Part shown: piece after piece, positions 46,458 to 56,007 of the stretch
Layout: each line of letters starts with the position of its first letter
Numbering within the stretch: the stretch's first letter is position 1
DNA from: Balneola sp.
GTDB taxonomy: Bacteria; Bacteroidota; Rhodothermia; Balneolales; Balneolaceae
DNA: 64,000 nt
Assembly: GCA_028284195.1 (NCBI GenBank)
Contig: JANQSE010000006.1
Span: 310,001 to 374,000 of the forward strand
Reading direction: 5' to 3'
Made by a program: the position numbers and the translations under genes
The notes under the pieces: generated by a model
What the model was told of the DNA's origin: nothing
Seen by the model: only the letters and a program-made list of their open reading frames with translations
The model's database searches: none

Positions 46458-47519
46458 ATGAAAAGACTTTATCAGCTGCCGATACTTATAGTTTTGCCGT
46501 TATTACTTTTGGTTTCCTGCAAATCAAAAAAAGAAACTCCCGAAACACCCGAGCTCGAAAGCATAGAGATTTTGCCCGAAGTAGTATTTGATATAGTTGA
46601 TGATGAGCCGCTCCGTTTTTATGTAGAGAGCAGGGGAGTGGTAGAGCCGGATCAAAAAATACTGATAACACCCAGAATCGGGGGCTTTGTAGAAACACAT
46701 AATGTTGTTGAAGGCAGGTTATTAAAGAAAGGGGATATCATCCTGCAATTTGATCAGAAAGAGTGGAAGTTCAGAAAAGACGATGCCTACAACAAATACC
46801 TGAAAGCCAAAAACAAATACGAAACAGAGCTACGGCTAAGAAGCGAGCTGAATGGAGATACCAAGCAAAACGAGTTAATGAAAATTAATACCGGCCTTGC
46901 CGAAGCAGAACTAAATTACGAAAGGGCTAAATTAGATTATAGTTATACCTCCATTAAAGCACCTTTTGATGGATACATCTCAACCAAAGAAGTGATTTCG
47001 AAAGGAGCTTACGTTGGCGCAGGAAGAGAGCTGGGAAGTTTTGTGAACACAAATAAAGTTAAGATCCGTTTCGATGTACTGGAGAAAGAAATTGCTGAAT
47101 TAAAAGCAGGAATGGCCGTAGAGCTTACAGGCCCTTCCGGAAATAACTTTTCAGGAACAATTGTGGCAATTTCACCAGAGATCAATCAGGAATCAAAAAC
47201 CGGGCAGGCTATTGTTGAAGTTGATAACAGCAGCAGAGAGCTAAAAACAGGTATGACTGTTGAAGGAAGAATTTTTGTACGTGATGCTACATCGAAAATA
47301 AGAATGCCGCGTGAAAGCCTGTTAAGCCGCGATGGCAGAACCCTGGTTTTTAAGCTAAATAGCGGCGAGGTAGAATGGATTTATGTTACCCCTGTGGAAA
47401 TGAACACAGAGTGGGTACTTATCGATCACGAAGATATTAACCCCGGAGATACACTTGCCGTAGATAAGCATTTTAGTATAAGCCATCAGCAAAAAGTGAT
47501 TCCGCTAATGGCAAACTGA
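46458..47519 (+). CDS. RND periplasmic adaptor (MFP) lipoprotein
   Basis: Membrane-fusion protein linking the inner-membrane pumps to an outer-membrane channel. The 353-residue product has a lipoprotein signal (LPILIVLPLLLLVSCKS), with the lipobox ending in C21. Then follow a biotinyl-lipoyl half-motif (LITPRIGGFVETHNVVEGRLLKKGD-type, about 75-100), an alpha-hairpin (110-155), the second lipoyl half (IKAPFDGYISTKEVISKGAYV, about 170-190), and a beta-barrel (RFDVLEKEIAELKAGM onward). A membrane-proximal part ends the protein. It lies between two pump genes, four bp before the second, so it probably serves both. No TolC-type channel gene is present nearby. Confidence 0.9.
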   Translation: MKRLYQLPILIVLPLLLLVSCKSKKETPETPELESIEILPEVVFDIVDDEPLRFYVESRGVVEPDQKILITPRIGGFVETHNVVEGRLLKKGDIILQFDQKEWKFRKDDAYNKYLKAKNKYETELRLRSELNGDTKQNELMKINTGLAEAELNYERAKLDYSYTSIKAPFDGYISTKEVISKGAYVGAGRELGSFVNTNKVKIRFDVLEKEIAELKAGMAVELTGPSGNNFSGTIVAISPEINQESKTGQAIVEVDNSSRELKTGMTVEGRIFVRDATSKIRMPRESLLSRDGRTLVFKLNSGEVEWIYVTPVEMNTEWVLIDHEDINPGDTLAVDKHFSISHQQKVIPLMAN

Positions 47520-47523
47520 GCCC

Positions 47524-50500
47524 ATGATAGAAATTTTCAGGCGAAAATATCTTATTTCTTTTTTCTATGTAATAGTGTGCATTGTAGGGCTTTCTGCCTG
47601 GATAAACATACCCGTAGAAAATGCGCCCGAGCTAAACCTGCCATCCATTACCGTTTCGTATGGTTGGGGGAATACTGCTCCTGAAATTATGGAGCAGGAA
47701 ATAACCCGTAAAGTAGAAAGTGCCGCCAATAATCTTAGAAATGTAAACCAGGTTCGTTCCATTACCCAATCGGGGCGTTCGTCGGTAACCATTACCTTCA
47801 ACAAAAATGCACCGGTAGAATTTCGTGCTCTTGAATTGCGGGAGCAGCTCTTTTCATTAGAGCAGCAACTACCGGCGGCAGTAAGCCCGGCCCGGATAAG
47901 CAGGAGTATTCCCGAGGAGTTGGAAGACCAACAGACATTTATTGTTTACACACTAAGTGGGGAGTTAGAGGGAAGAGCTTTGCTGGAATATGCCCGTCAA
48001 TCCATAAAAACAAAGCTGCTGGGAATTGAAGGTATTTCGGATGTGGAATTGATCGGGGTAGATGATCCGGCTTTAATTGTTGAGTTCGATCGTCTTCAAT
48101 TAGAAAAGTACGGGCTTTCGGCTCCGGCTATTACCAGAGAAATTCGTGAAAAGCTAAGCTGGCGGACTTCAGGATATTTAGATGAAGCGGGATCTCGTTA
48201 CAGCCTGGTTTTGCCGCCCGAATTTAATAATACAACAGATATTGCAAATCTGGATATTTCAATTCCGGGAAGCATCAGAACCCTAAAACTTGATGAAGTA
48301 GCAAAGGTTCAGGTAAGCGATTATCCATCCAAAAGTTTACGGCGCATAAATGGCAGTACGGCACTAACTATCCGTATCAATAAAGAACCCGGAGCCGATG
48401 CAATGGGATTGGCAGAATTAACGCTTAACGAAATAGAGTCAATCCGTGAGATATTGCCCAGTGGTATGACCCTTCGCTTACAGGTAGATTCTACAGAAGA
48501 ACTCCGTGAGCAGTTCGATCAGCTGGCCAATCAGGCCATGTTAAGTGCAGCACTGGTTTTTCTGGTAGTGTTGATATTCATAAGGAAAATCCGGGCCCCT
48601 TTTGTGATTGTAGGGAGTGTGTTCTTCTCGGTACTGATGAGTATCACAGTTCTGTTCTTATTTGATTATACATTAAATGTAATTACCCTAGCGGGATTAA
48701 CTATTGCCTTAGGTATGCTTATTGATAACGCTGTGGTGGTTTTTGAGCAGATTAATCCCGGCTTACCGGCAGAAAAAAACGACCGGATAGAGCATATTCG
48801 GAAAGAATTTCCAAAATCTGTAATTCCTGTGTTAGGTAGTACATTTACTACGGTGGGTATATTTGTTCCCTTATTGTTTGCGATGGAAGAGCTCAGGTTA
48901 TTTTTAGTTCCACTGGCAGTCGCACTTACTATTACGCTGATAAGTTCCGTGATTATTGCTTTTACCTGGATTCCATACGCATTGATATGGCTCACCCCCA
49001 AAAAAAGAAAAAAAGAAGAAGGCAAGCCAAAAAGGGTTTTAAATATCAATCTAAAAAAGGGAATACTCAAATTGCTTTTCTACCGCAGCAAGTTTCGCTG
49101 GGTATTTTCGGTTGTATTGCTGTTTGTAATTGGAATTCCTCTTTTTTTGATAGAAACACCGGAAGATTGGGAAGAAACCGACTGGCCGGAGTTCACTAAA
49201 AGTTATTTTGATAACCGTGAAGATATAGATCCCTGGATAGGAGGCCTAACCTACAAATTTGCTAAAGAAACCTATTTTGGAAGCCCCTGGAGAAGAAATA
49301 TGGAAGAAAGGATTACCGTCTATATTCGCAGCCCGCAAGGCACTCCATTATCTGAAATCGATAAAATTGCCCGGAATTACGAAGCCATAGCAAAAACATA
49401 CGAGCATGCTTTTTCTTTTTACGAAGCCCGGCTTTCAGAAGATTTTGGAGCATACCTCACTTTTTCCATCAAAAATGAATATTTGAGCAAAGTGGATCCC
49501 TATTATTTTAAAGGAGAGGCCATTTATATAAGTGCGCAAACCGGAAATTTTGCGACTTCTGTTTCAGGGTTAGGTGATGGGCACAGCACTGGTTTTGGGG
49601 GAGGTTCGGCCTCGCAGAGAATAAGCCTTACAGGATATGCCTATAATGAGTTATACAACCTTGCTCTTGAAATAAAACGCAGATTGGAAAAAAACCGGCG
49701 GGTACGCGAGGTTGACATCAATAACAGTTCTTACTACCGCAGAGACGATTACTACCAGTACAATCTTGAACTTAACGACTCTAAGCTGCTCGCCTCAGGG
49801 CTAAACCGGAGAGAAATCTTAAACGCTTTGGAAATGGATATTAACCGTGAGAATTCACTCGGGAAAGTTGAGTTTGAAGGGCAGGAGATGTACCTGATTG
49901 GCCGTACCGAAAGTGCCCGGTTGTACGAGGAAGACCTTATGGAAAATATGAGAGTTACAAATACGTCCAGTTTTGATTTAAGTAGCTACGGAAATATTAA
50001 AAAAGAAAAGGCATTAACGGAAATCAGAAGAGTAGATCAATCTTACCAAAGAGTGATTACCTTCAATTTTTTGGGTAACTATCGCATGGCCCAGGAGTAC
50101 ACAAAAAACCTCTTAGAAGAAGTACCAGTTCCGGTAGGGGCCAGCATTAATTATGGGTTCAGCGGGTTTCGCTTTAATGATGATAATCAAACAAAAAATC
50201 TCTGGCTGGTCATAGTACTTAGTGTATTAAGTGTATGGATGATTGTTTCGGCATTGTTGGAAAGCTGGACAGGGCCCCTGTTCGTAATTTTGACGATTCC
50301 ATTTAGTGCAATAGGAATTATGACCGGCACATTGGTAAACGATTTAAGTTTTGACCGGGGAGCCATAGCCGGAGCTTTGCTCTGCATTGGGGTAGTGGTA
50401 AATAATGCCATTTTGTTGGTTCATCAGCGAAAGCTGGAATCTGGTGATGGCGTAAACGGGCTAAGAGCCTGGTATTATGTATTCAGAAAAAAAATGCGCC

Positions 50501-50676
50501 CGATTCTTATTACCACAACAACTACAATTATTGGTTTGATACCAATGATACTTTACGGAACTAATGAGTTTTGGGAAAACCTTGCCATTATCGTGATTTG
50601 GGGGTTGCTGTTCAGTACGGTGCTGCTCTTTTTATTTTCGGGGATATGGAGCAGAAAGCTCATAAAAACAGCTTAG
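47524..50676 (+). CDS. RND efflux transporter permease (second)
   Basis: A 1,050-residue RND pump distinct from the first. It opens with FRRKYLISFFYVIVCIVGLSAWINI; the helix-4 relay region reads IALGMLIDNAVVVFEQINPG, again with a single Asp. Between helices 6 and 7 is a basic stretch (TPKKRKKEEGKPKR), and the second porter loop carries the unusual GLGDGHSTGFGGGSASQ glycine-rich stretch and a YYRRDDYYQYN tyrosine-rich segment. It starts 4 bp after the MFP stop. Two different pump subunits around one adaptor recall the MdtB-MdtC heteromer, but these two are only distantly similar. A sequence resembling the 3' end of rpoN begins 13 bp after the stop. Confidence 0.9.
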   Translation: MIEIFRRKYLISFFYVIVCIVGLSAWINIPVENAPELNLPSITVSYGWGNTAPEIMEQEITRKVESAANNLRNVNQVRSITQSGRSSVTITFNKNAPVEFRALELREQLFSLEQQLPAAVSPARISRSIPEELEDQQTFIVYTLSGELEGRALLEYARQSIKTKLLGIEGISDVELIGVDDPALIVEFDRLQLEKYGLSAPAITREIREKLSWRTSGYLDEAGSRYSLVLPPEFNNTTDIANLDISIPGSIRTLKLDEVAKVQVSDYPSKSLRRINGSTALTIRINKEPGADAMGLAELTLNEIESIREILPSGMTLRLQVDSTEELREQFDQLANQAMLSAALVFLVVLIFIRKIRAPFVIVGSVFFSVLMSITVLFLFDYTLNVITLAGLTIALGMLIDNAVVVFEQINPGLPAEKNDRIEHIRKEFPKSVIPVLGSTFTTVGIFVPLLFAMEELRLFLVPLAVALTITLISSVIIAFTWIPYALIWLTPKKRKKEEGKPKRVLNINLKKGILKLLFYRSKFRWVFSVVLLFVIGIPLFLIETPEDWEETDWPEFTKSYFDNREDIDPWIGGLTYKFAKETYFGSPWRRNMEERITVYIRSPQGTPLSEIDKIARNYEAIAKTYEHAFSFYEARLSEDFGAYLTFSIKNEYLSKVDPYYFKGEAIYISAQTGNFATSVSGLGDGHSTGFGGGSASQRISLTGYAYNELYNLALEIKRRLEKNRRVREVDINNSSYYRRDDYYQYNLELNDSKLLASGLNRREILNALEMDINRENSLGKVEFEGQEMYLIGRTESARLYEEDLMENMRVTNTSSFDLSSYGNIKKEKALTEIRRVDQSYQRVITFNFLGNYRMAQEYTKNLLEEVPVPVGASINYGFSGFRFNDDNQTKNLWLVIVLSVLSVWMIVSALLESWTGPLFVILTIPFSAIGIMTGTLVNDLSFDRGAIAGALLCIGVVVNNAILLVHQRKLESGDGVNGLRAWYYVFRKKMRPILITTTTTIIGLIPMILYGTNEFWENLAIIVIWGLLFSTVLLFLFSGIWSRKLIKTA

Positions 50677-50689
50677 CAGTTGGTTCCAG

Positions 50690-50797
50690 GCTGATGAGTT
50701 GAATGAACAAGGCTATAAAGTGGCACGTCGTACGGTAAGTAAATACAGAGAGCAATTAAATGAACCCGTGGCCAGACTTAGGAAGCAGATTATTTAG
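50690..50797 (+). pseudogene. Remnant of the rpoN (sigma-54) 3' end
   Basis: The 36 codons from GCT (50690) to TAG (50797) read ADELNEQGYKVARRTVSKYR, then EQLNEPVARLRKQII. ARRTVSKYRE is the RpoN box, the DNA-recognition signature found only at the C-terminus of sigma-54. There is no start codon and nothing of the rest of the ~480-residue protein upstream, where the RND gene ends. This is a displaced 3' fragment; an intact rpoN must lie elsewhere, if present. Confidence 0.85.
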
Positions 50798-50869
50798 CTG
50801 GTTTTTTAGTTAATATTTAAGAAATAGTTTTCGCTCATTAAGATTTCGTGTGCAAAGAACAACAACTTT

Positions 50870-51118
50870 ATGGGGAAACATATTGATGAGAAGGACATGA
50901 TAGTTTTAAAAACGGGTAAGTCAACTATCGGTAACGCCAGGTATGATGTGGTGCAGTGTAAAAAGGGTATAACTCACGTCTCTATGAAGAGGAACATCAT
51001 TATTCTGGTTACTCATGAGAATGAAATAGCGGAGTATTCAAGAAGGATTGTCCGTCTTCGTGATAGGGTTATCGAGTTGGATGAGAAAGTAGAGAATCCG
51101 GTTTTAGCGGCTCAATAA
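50870..51118 (+). pseudogene. Remnant of an ABC transporter ATPase 3' end (LolD/MacB-type)
   Basis: An 82-codon frame from ATG 50870. The second half reads IIILVTHENEIAEYSRRIVR followed by LRDRVIELDEKVENP, which matches the H-loop (VTHE) and C-terminal end of LolD/MacB-type ABC ATPases. The first 40 codons (around DEKDMIVLKTGKSTIGNARY) do not show an intact Walker A, Q-loop or signature motif. I read it as a 3' remnant with unrelated or decayed sequence fused to its front, possibly still translated. It is followed by a strong bidirectional terminator. Confidence 0.7.
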
Positions 51119-51137
51119 AAATAAGAATCTCCCTAAC

Positions 51138-51173
51138 AAAAAAGGCACTCGTCATAAGACTGTGCCTTTTTTT
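51138..51173. terminator. Bidirectional rho-independent terminator
   Basis: AAAAAAGGCAC (51138-51148) pairs with GTGCCTTTTTT (51162-51172) around a 13-nt loop; A-run and T-run flank the stem on both sides. It lies between the ABC-ATPase remnant (plus) and the DUF6588 gene (minus) and can serve both. Confidence 0.8.
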
Positions 51174-51199
51174 ATAATGTAATGTAAACTGTGCTTTAA

Positions 51200-52201
51200 T
51201 CAGTTTCTTAGTCCAATACCAATACCAATATTGCCAGTCAGATATTCAGCAGCTGTAGCTTCTGCGTAAATACGTACAGGGCCTAACTTAAATTGAGCGC
51301 CTGCAAGTGCATGGAAAGATGCTTCACTATCTTCAGAATAGGAAACAGGATCAGAGATCGTTCCTGCAAACGGGCCCGATCCAATGGTGTAGTCGCCAAG
51401 CATATCTAGTTCGAACGTACCTTTTTGGAAGCCTACGCCGGCATAAGCAGAAACGAATGGAAGGGTTTTACCCACCAAAGCATTTAGTACAAAAGTATTG
51501 GTAGTAGTTTCTACTTTCTGATCGGTGGCACCAGTATTAAATGCAAGATTTGCATTTAAGTTGATGGAAGTAAATGCTCCCATTACTGAGATATCAACAG
51601 GAAGAAGCTTGCCTCCGGGAATCCATTGTGTTAAGTCATGTTTTAGGCCTGCTCCTAGTAAAGAAAGATCTCCATATTTACTACTTGATACTTCGGGGAT
51701 ATACCGGACTGTGATGTCGGTGCTTTTAATTAATCCGAGGTTTGCTTGTATCATAGGTGCGGGTACATAGCTAAACCCTGTACCGCCGGGTATGGTTAGT
51801 GATCCTCCAATGAAATTCAATGTTTGTCCTGATCCTTCTTTTCCTGCAATGGTGTTTGAAGAGGTACCGGTAACAGTAATGTCATTTGTCAGGCCAATAT
51901 CATTGGCATCAAAAGTTTGAACAGAATTAGGAACAACAGCTGCGGCTATGCGTAGCTGTAAACTAAATCCCAATGTTTTTGTAGGTGCTGCTTTGGTTGT
52001 CCAACCAGAGTTAAGGGAAGTGCTTAAACCAGTTGGCAAAGGTTTCAGATAAGCCTTTGTTAAGGCGGTGGCGTTCTCTGAACCAGCATTAAGAAATGCT
52101 TCAATTTCTTCAAGCTGTGCTTTAGCCGGGGCAGCAGCAATAACTGCTAGTAGAAAACTAACGAGAATAATTTTTGTGAATGTTCTGTAGCGATTAATCA
52201 T
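51200..52201 (-). CDS. Exported DUF6588 family protein
   Basis: A 333-residue exported protein. The signal peptide covers about 1-28 (IILVSFLLAVIAAAPAKAQ), with a likely cut before QLEEIEAFL. The mature part starts with LNAGSENATALTKAYLKPLP, the usual DUF6588 opening in which a short N-terminal helix precedes a small beta-barrel. The barrel strands alternate hydrophobic residues (VRYIPEVSSSKYGDLSLLGA, then LTGNIGIGIGLRN at the end). Such proteins probably sit in the outer membrane; no function is known. It is a single gene with its own terminator and an 86-bp gap to rsgA. Confidence 0.82.
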   Translation of the reverse strand: MINRYRTFTKIILVSFLLAVIAAAPAKAQLEEIEAFLNAGSENATALTKAYLKPLPTGLSTSLNSGWTTKAAPTKTLGFSLQLRIAAAVVPNSVQTFDANDIGLTNDITVTGTSSNTIAGKEGSGQTLNFIGGSLTIPGGTGFSYVPAPMIQANLGLIKSTDITVRYIPEVSSSKYGDLSLLGAGLKHDLTQWIPGGKLLPVDISVMGAFTSINLNANLAFNTGATDQKVETTTNTFVLNALVGKTLPFVSAYAGVGFQKGTFELDMLGDYTIGSGPFAGTISDPVSYSEDSEASFHALAGAQFKLGPVRIYAEATAAEYLTGNIGIGIGLRN

Positions 52202-52287
52202 ACAATCTCCTGTGTTTATAATTGATTATCCAAATATCTGTATTTATTTGCAGAGTATGAATACCCTTTTTGGAGTATTTGAATTTC

Positions 52288-53199
52288 TTAATTTTTCAGC
52301 GATTCAAGCATATTTATATATGCATGGTACCTGTTAGCATCTATTTCCCCTGCTTCAAACGCCTGTATTACCCCACAGTTGGGTTCATGCACATGTGTAC
52401 AGGTATTGAACTTACATTCTTCTCTGGGTTTAATCATTTCAGGGAAATAAAGGGACAATTCCCAATCTTCTATATTTACCAGGCCAAATTCTCGTATTCC
52501 TGGTGTATCAGCCAAATAACCACCAATACTTAAGGGAATTAATCGTGCGAAAGTGGTGGTGTGTTTTCCTTTATTTGAAAAACTGGAAATCCCGCCGACT
52601 TTATAATCATACTCAGGATCAATAGCATTTAAAATACTTGTTTTTCCAACTCCCGAAGGCCCAATAAAGGCAGATACTTTATCAGTCAGGTTAGTTTTTA
52701 ATTCTTCAATAGAGTTTTTGTCTTCAATACTGCATGTTATTACGGGATATCCCAGTGAAGAATAAATGTGCTGCATTTCTTCAACGAATTCCAGGTCACT
52801 TTCTTTGGCCAGATCCATTTTGTTGATGATAATACCGGCTGGTACTTCGTAAGCTTCGCAGGTAACCAGGAACCGGTTAATGAACCCCTCGTTAAGCTTG
52901 GGTTTACGAATGGATTGAACTACAAAAGCCTGATCTAAATTAGAAACAAGTATGTGCTCACCCCGTTTTCCGTGAGTTGCCTGCCGGGTTATGTAGTTAT
53001 CTCTTTCATGGATGTTCCGGATGTTACCTGATCCATCGTCATTAATAACGAAGTCAACAATATCACCTACGGTAATAGGATTGGTTACTTCTTTTTCGTT
53101 CAGCCGGAATTTGCCCGGAAGTCTGCTGTTTATAATTTCATTTCCAGTATCAACCTTATACCAGCTTCCTGTAGATTCAATAACTCGTCCTGTTTGCAT
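52288..53199 (-). CDS. rsgA: RsgA, ribosome small-subunit-dependent GTPase
   Basis: Circularly permuted GTPase that checks the 30S subunit late in assembly, 303 residues. An OB-fold covers about 1-75 (ESTGSWYKVDTG, then GDIVDFVINDDG). The GTPase motifs come in permuted order: G4 NKMDL (about 122-126), G1 GPSGVGKTS (about 180-188), then G3 DTPGIREFGL. A C-terminal zinc-binding part carries CKFNTCTHVHEPNCGV with three Cys and one His. It is the only gene between DUF6588 and lon. The 163-bp gap to lon contains a short ATGTCCC/GGGACAT inverted repeat (53251-53277). Confidence 0.95.
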   Translation of the reverse strand: MQTGRVIESTGSWYKVDTGNEIINSRLPGKFRLNEKEVTNPITVGDIVDFVINDDGSGNIRNIHERDNYITRQATHGKRGEHILVSNLDQAFVVQSIRKPKLNEGFINRFLVTCEAYEVPAGIIINKMDLAKESDLEFVEEMQHIYSSLGYPVITCSIEDKNSIEELKTNLTDKVSAFIGPSGVGKTSILNAIDPEYDYKVGGISSFSNKGKHTTTFARLIPLSIGGYLADTPGIREFGLVNIEDWELSLYFPEMIKPREECKFNTCTHVHEPNCGVIQAFEAGEIDANRYHAYINMLESLKN

Positions 53200-53362
53200 T
53201 CCAGAAGATACACTCTTTACCGGAATTTGAAACTAATGGAAGAAGGTGCTATGTCCCACGGAATAAATTCGGGACATTTCCATCACATCGTTATTTATAA
53301 CACGAACTAAAGTCCTTAGCTCGGAAACTGAATAACGTTTATCAAGCCCGGCTACAGGCAGT

Positions 53363-55888
53363 CTAATTATTAACCGTTACTGATTCTGTTTTCCCATTTT
53401 TCCCGGCAACGGCGCTTTTATGTGCATCACTTACTTTGAAATATTCGAAAGGGTTCCGAACCGAGTCTTTTTCGAGCATGAGGTCTAACACCCCGTCCAT
53501 TCGTTCCAAATAATCGACTTTAAGATCACCAATTACATCGGTTTCTATTTCTGCTACATCTTTTTCGTTTTTTTTTGGAAGCAGAACCTGCTTAATGCCA
53601 GCCCGTTTTGCAGCAAGCACTTTCTCTTTAATTCCGCCCACAGGAAGTACAAGTCCCCGAAGGGTAATTTCTCCTGTTAGTGCAATGCTGCCTTTAACTT
53701 TTCTTTGGGTAAAAATGGAGGCAATAGCGGACATCAACGAAACACCGGCCGAAGGGCCGTCTTTTGGAACAGCACCCGCTGGTACGTGAATATGTAAATC
53801 CCAATACTTAAAAGCTTCTTCAGGGATCCCCACCTTATCAGCATGAGCTTTTAGGTAGGAAATAGCCAGCATAGCCGATTCTTTCATCACTTCACCAAGC
53901 TGTCCGGTTATATTCAGTTTACCTGAACCTTTCGACACACTTGCTTCGATAAACAGGATGTCTCCGCCAAATGGTGTCCATGCCAAACCTGTGGCCACAC
54001 CCGGAACAATGGTTCGTTCTGCAGCATCGCTAAAGAATTTTTGTTTGCCCAGAAATTCTTCTACATCATCTTCAGTAACTTCGAATTTTTCGATTTCGCC
54101 GGCAGCTACTTTTGCAGCTACGCCACGGGTAACTCCTGCAATCTGGCGTTCCAGGTTTCTTACGCCGGATTCACGGGTATATTCATCAATTACTTTCTGA
54201 ATAGCTTTACCATCAATCGAGATCTGTTCATCTTTGAGGCCGTTTTCTTTTACCTGTTTTGGAATGAGGTATTTCTTTGCGATCTCCGTTTTTTCTTCCA
54301 GTGTGTAACCGCTGATGTTTATGATCTCCATTCTGTCACGAAGCGGAGCGGGAATGGTATCTAAGCTATTTGCAGTGGCAATAAAGAGAACTTTTGAAAG
54401 ATCATACTCAAGTTCCAGATAATTATCACTGAATGTATCGTTTTGTTCGGGATCAAGTACTTCAAGAAGGGCAGAGGTAGGATCTCCCCGGTAATCAGCA
54501 CCTACCTTATCAATTTCATCAAGCATAATAACAGGGTTTCCTTTTCCTGCTTTCTTCATTGCGCGAATAATTCGTCCTGGTAAGGCACCAATATAAGTTC
54601 TCCGGTGTCCTCGAATTTCAGCTTCATCACGAATTCCACCAAGGCTGAACCGTTCGAACTCTCTGTTTAAAGCTCTTGCAATTGATTTGCCAAGCGATGT
54701 TTTACCAACACCCGGAGGGCCGTAAAAACAAAGAATAGGAGCTTTCATATCTTGTTTAAGTTTAAGCACAGCCAAATATTCGATGATCCTCTTTTTAACT
54801 TTTTCCAGCCCATAATGATCTTCATCCAGTACTTTCTTGGCAAATTTTAGATCAAGCTTGTCTTCCGAGTATTCTTCCCATGGCAAATCAAGAATCCATT
54901 CTACATAGCTGTGAATGATTCCATAATTAGGAGAAGCGTTTGGGGTCATTTCCAGCCTGCGAAGTTCTTTTTCTGCTTCTTCTTTGGCATGCTCAGGAAG
55001 TTTCTTTTTAGCAAGTTTTTCTTTCAGTTTTTCAACTTCCTGCTGTTCAGCGTCTTCACCTAGTTCTTCCTGAATGGCCTTCATTTGCTGGCGCAGGTAA
55101 AACTCTCTTTGTTGATCGTCGATATCCGATTTTACCTTGGTTCGGATCTTCTCGCTCATATTAAGTACTTCCACCTCCTGTTCTAAAAATTCCATGACCT
55201 TATTCAGGTTTTTTGAAAATTTTTGGATTTCCAGGAGTTCCTGCTTTTCGCCGATAGAGACATTCAGATTAGAAGAGATGAAATTCAGCAAAAAAGTAGG
55301 GCTGTTGATGTTATTTACAGCAATGGTAGCTTCTGATGGAATGTTAGGAGACAGGTTGATAATTCGGGTTGCGGTTTCCTTAATGTTTCTTATGGAAGCA
55401 TCCAATTCAACTCCCTGAATGTCCATTTCTTTGGGATAAGCCTTTACCTTAGCTTTGAAATAAGGATCGCTTTGTACGAACTCTTCTACTTCGAAACCTG
55501 ATTTGCCCTGAATTACTATGCTCTTACTACCATCCGGCATTTTTATAAGTTTGATGATCCTGGCCATAGTACCAACAGTGTGCAGATCTTTTGCCTCCGG
55601 GTTTTCTACATCTTCCTTTTTTTGGGTAACTACACCAATAATTTTATCGCCTGCATACGCTTCTTTTACTAATGCCAGTGATCGATCCCGGCCTACCGTA
55701 ATTGGAACAACCACACCTGGAAAAAGTACAGTGTTTTTTAAAGGGAGTATTGGTAATTCTTCCGGAATTATGGATTCGGTAAGTTCGCGCTCTTCCTCCT
55801 CCGACATTAAGGGTATTGCCTGTTCAAAATCATCAAAACTCGCATCTGATTCATCGAAGGCATCAAAACTGTTAAAACGGTCTTTCAT
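53363..55888 (-). CDS. lon: Lon, ATP-dependent protease La
   Basis: AAA+ protease that degrades misfolded and regulatory proteins, 841 residues. The N-terminal LAN domain spans about 45-255 (ELPILPLKNTVLFPGVVVP). A long coiled helix region precedes the AAA module: Walker A GPPGVGKTS at 390-398, Walker B VIMLDEIDKV, and the SLGGIRDEAEIRGHRRTY pore-loop block. The proteolytic dyad is S713 in PKDGPSAGVSL and K756 in GGIKEKVLAA, 43 residues apart as in E. coli Lon. The N-terminus has an acidic 40-residue extension. It is monocistronic in appearance. No heat-shock promoter was recognised. Confidence 0.97.
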   Translation of the reverse strand: MKDRFNSFDAFDESDASFDDFEQAIPLMSEEEERELTESIIPEELPILPLKNTVLFPGVVVPITVGRDRSLALVKEAYAGDKIIGVVTQKKEDVENPEAKDLHTVGTMARIIKLIKMPDGSKSIVIQGKSGFEVEEFVQSDPYFKAKVKAYPKEMDIQGVELDASIRNIKETATRIINLSPNIPSEATIAVNNINSPTFLLNFISSNLNVSIGEKQELLEIQKFSKNLNKVMEFLEQEVEVLNMSEKIRTKVKSDIDDQQREFYLRQQMKAIQEELGEDAEQQEVEKLKEKLAKKKLPEHAKEEAEKELRRLEMTPNASPNYGIIHSYVEWILDLPWEEYSEDKLDLKFAKKVLDEDHYGLEKVKKRIIEYLAVLKLKQDMKAPILCFYGPPGVGKTSLGKSIARALNREFERFSLGGIRDEAEIRGHRRTYIGALPGRIIRAMKKAGKGNPVIMLDEIDKVGADYRGDPTSALLEVLDPEQNDTFSDNYLELEYDLSKVLFIATANSLDTIPAPLRDRMEIINISGYTLEEKTEIAKKYLIPKQVKENGLKDEQISIDGKAIQKVIDEYTRESGVRNLERQIAGVTRGVAAKVAAGEIEKFEVTEDDVEEFLGKQKFFSDAAERTIVPGVATGLAWTPFGGDILFIEASVSKGSGKLNITGQLGEVMKESAMLAISYLKAHADKVGIPEEAFKYWDLHIHVPAGAVPKDGPSAGVSLMSAIASIFTQRKVKGSIALTGEITLRGLVLPVGGIKEKVLAAKRAGIKQVLLPKKNEKDVAEIETDVIGDLKVDYLERMDGVLDLMLEKDSVRNPFEYFKVSDAHKSAVAGKNGKTESVTVNN

Positions 55889-56007
55889 AAAAATATTGGT
55901 TCTCAGAATTTTTTGATTATTACAGGCAAATACGAAGCCAAACTTTAGCGGATTTCAAAGCGTCATGTTTTTATGCTGCCTGGCAGGTTTACAGGGCAAA
56001 GTGTCAG

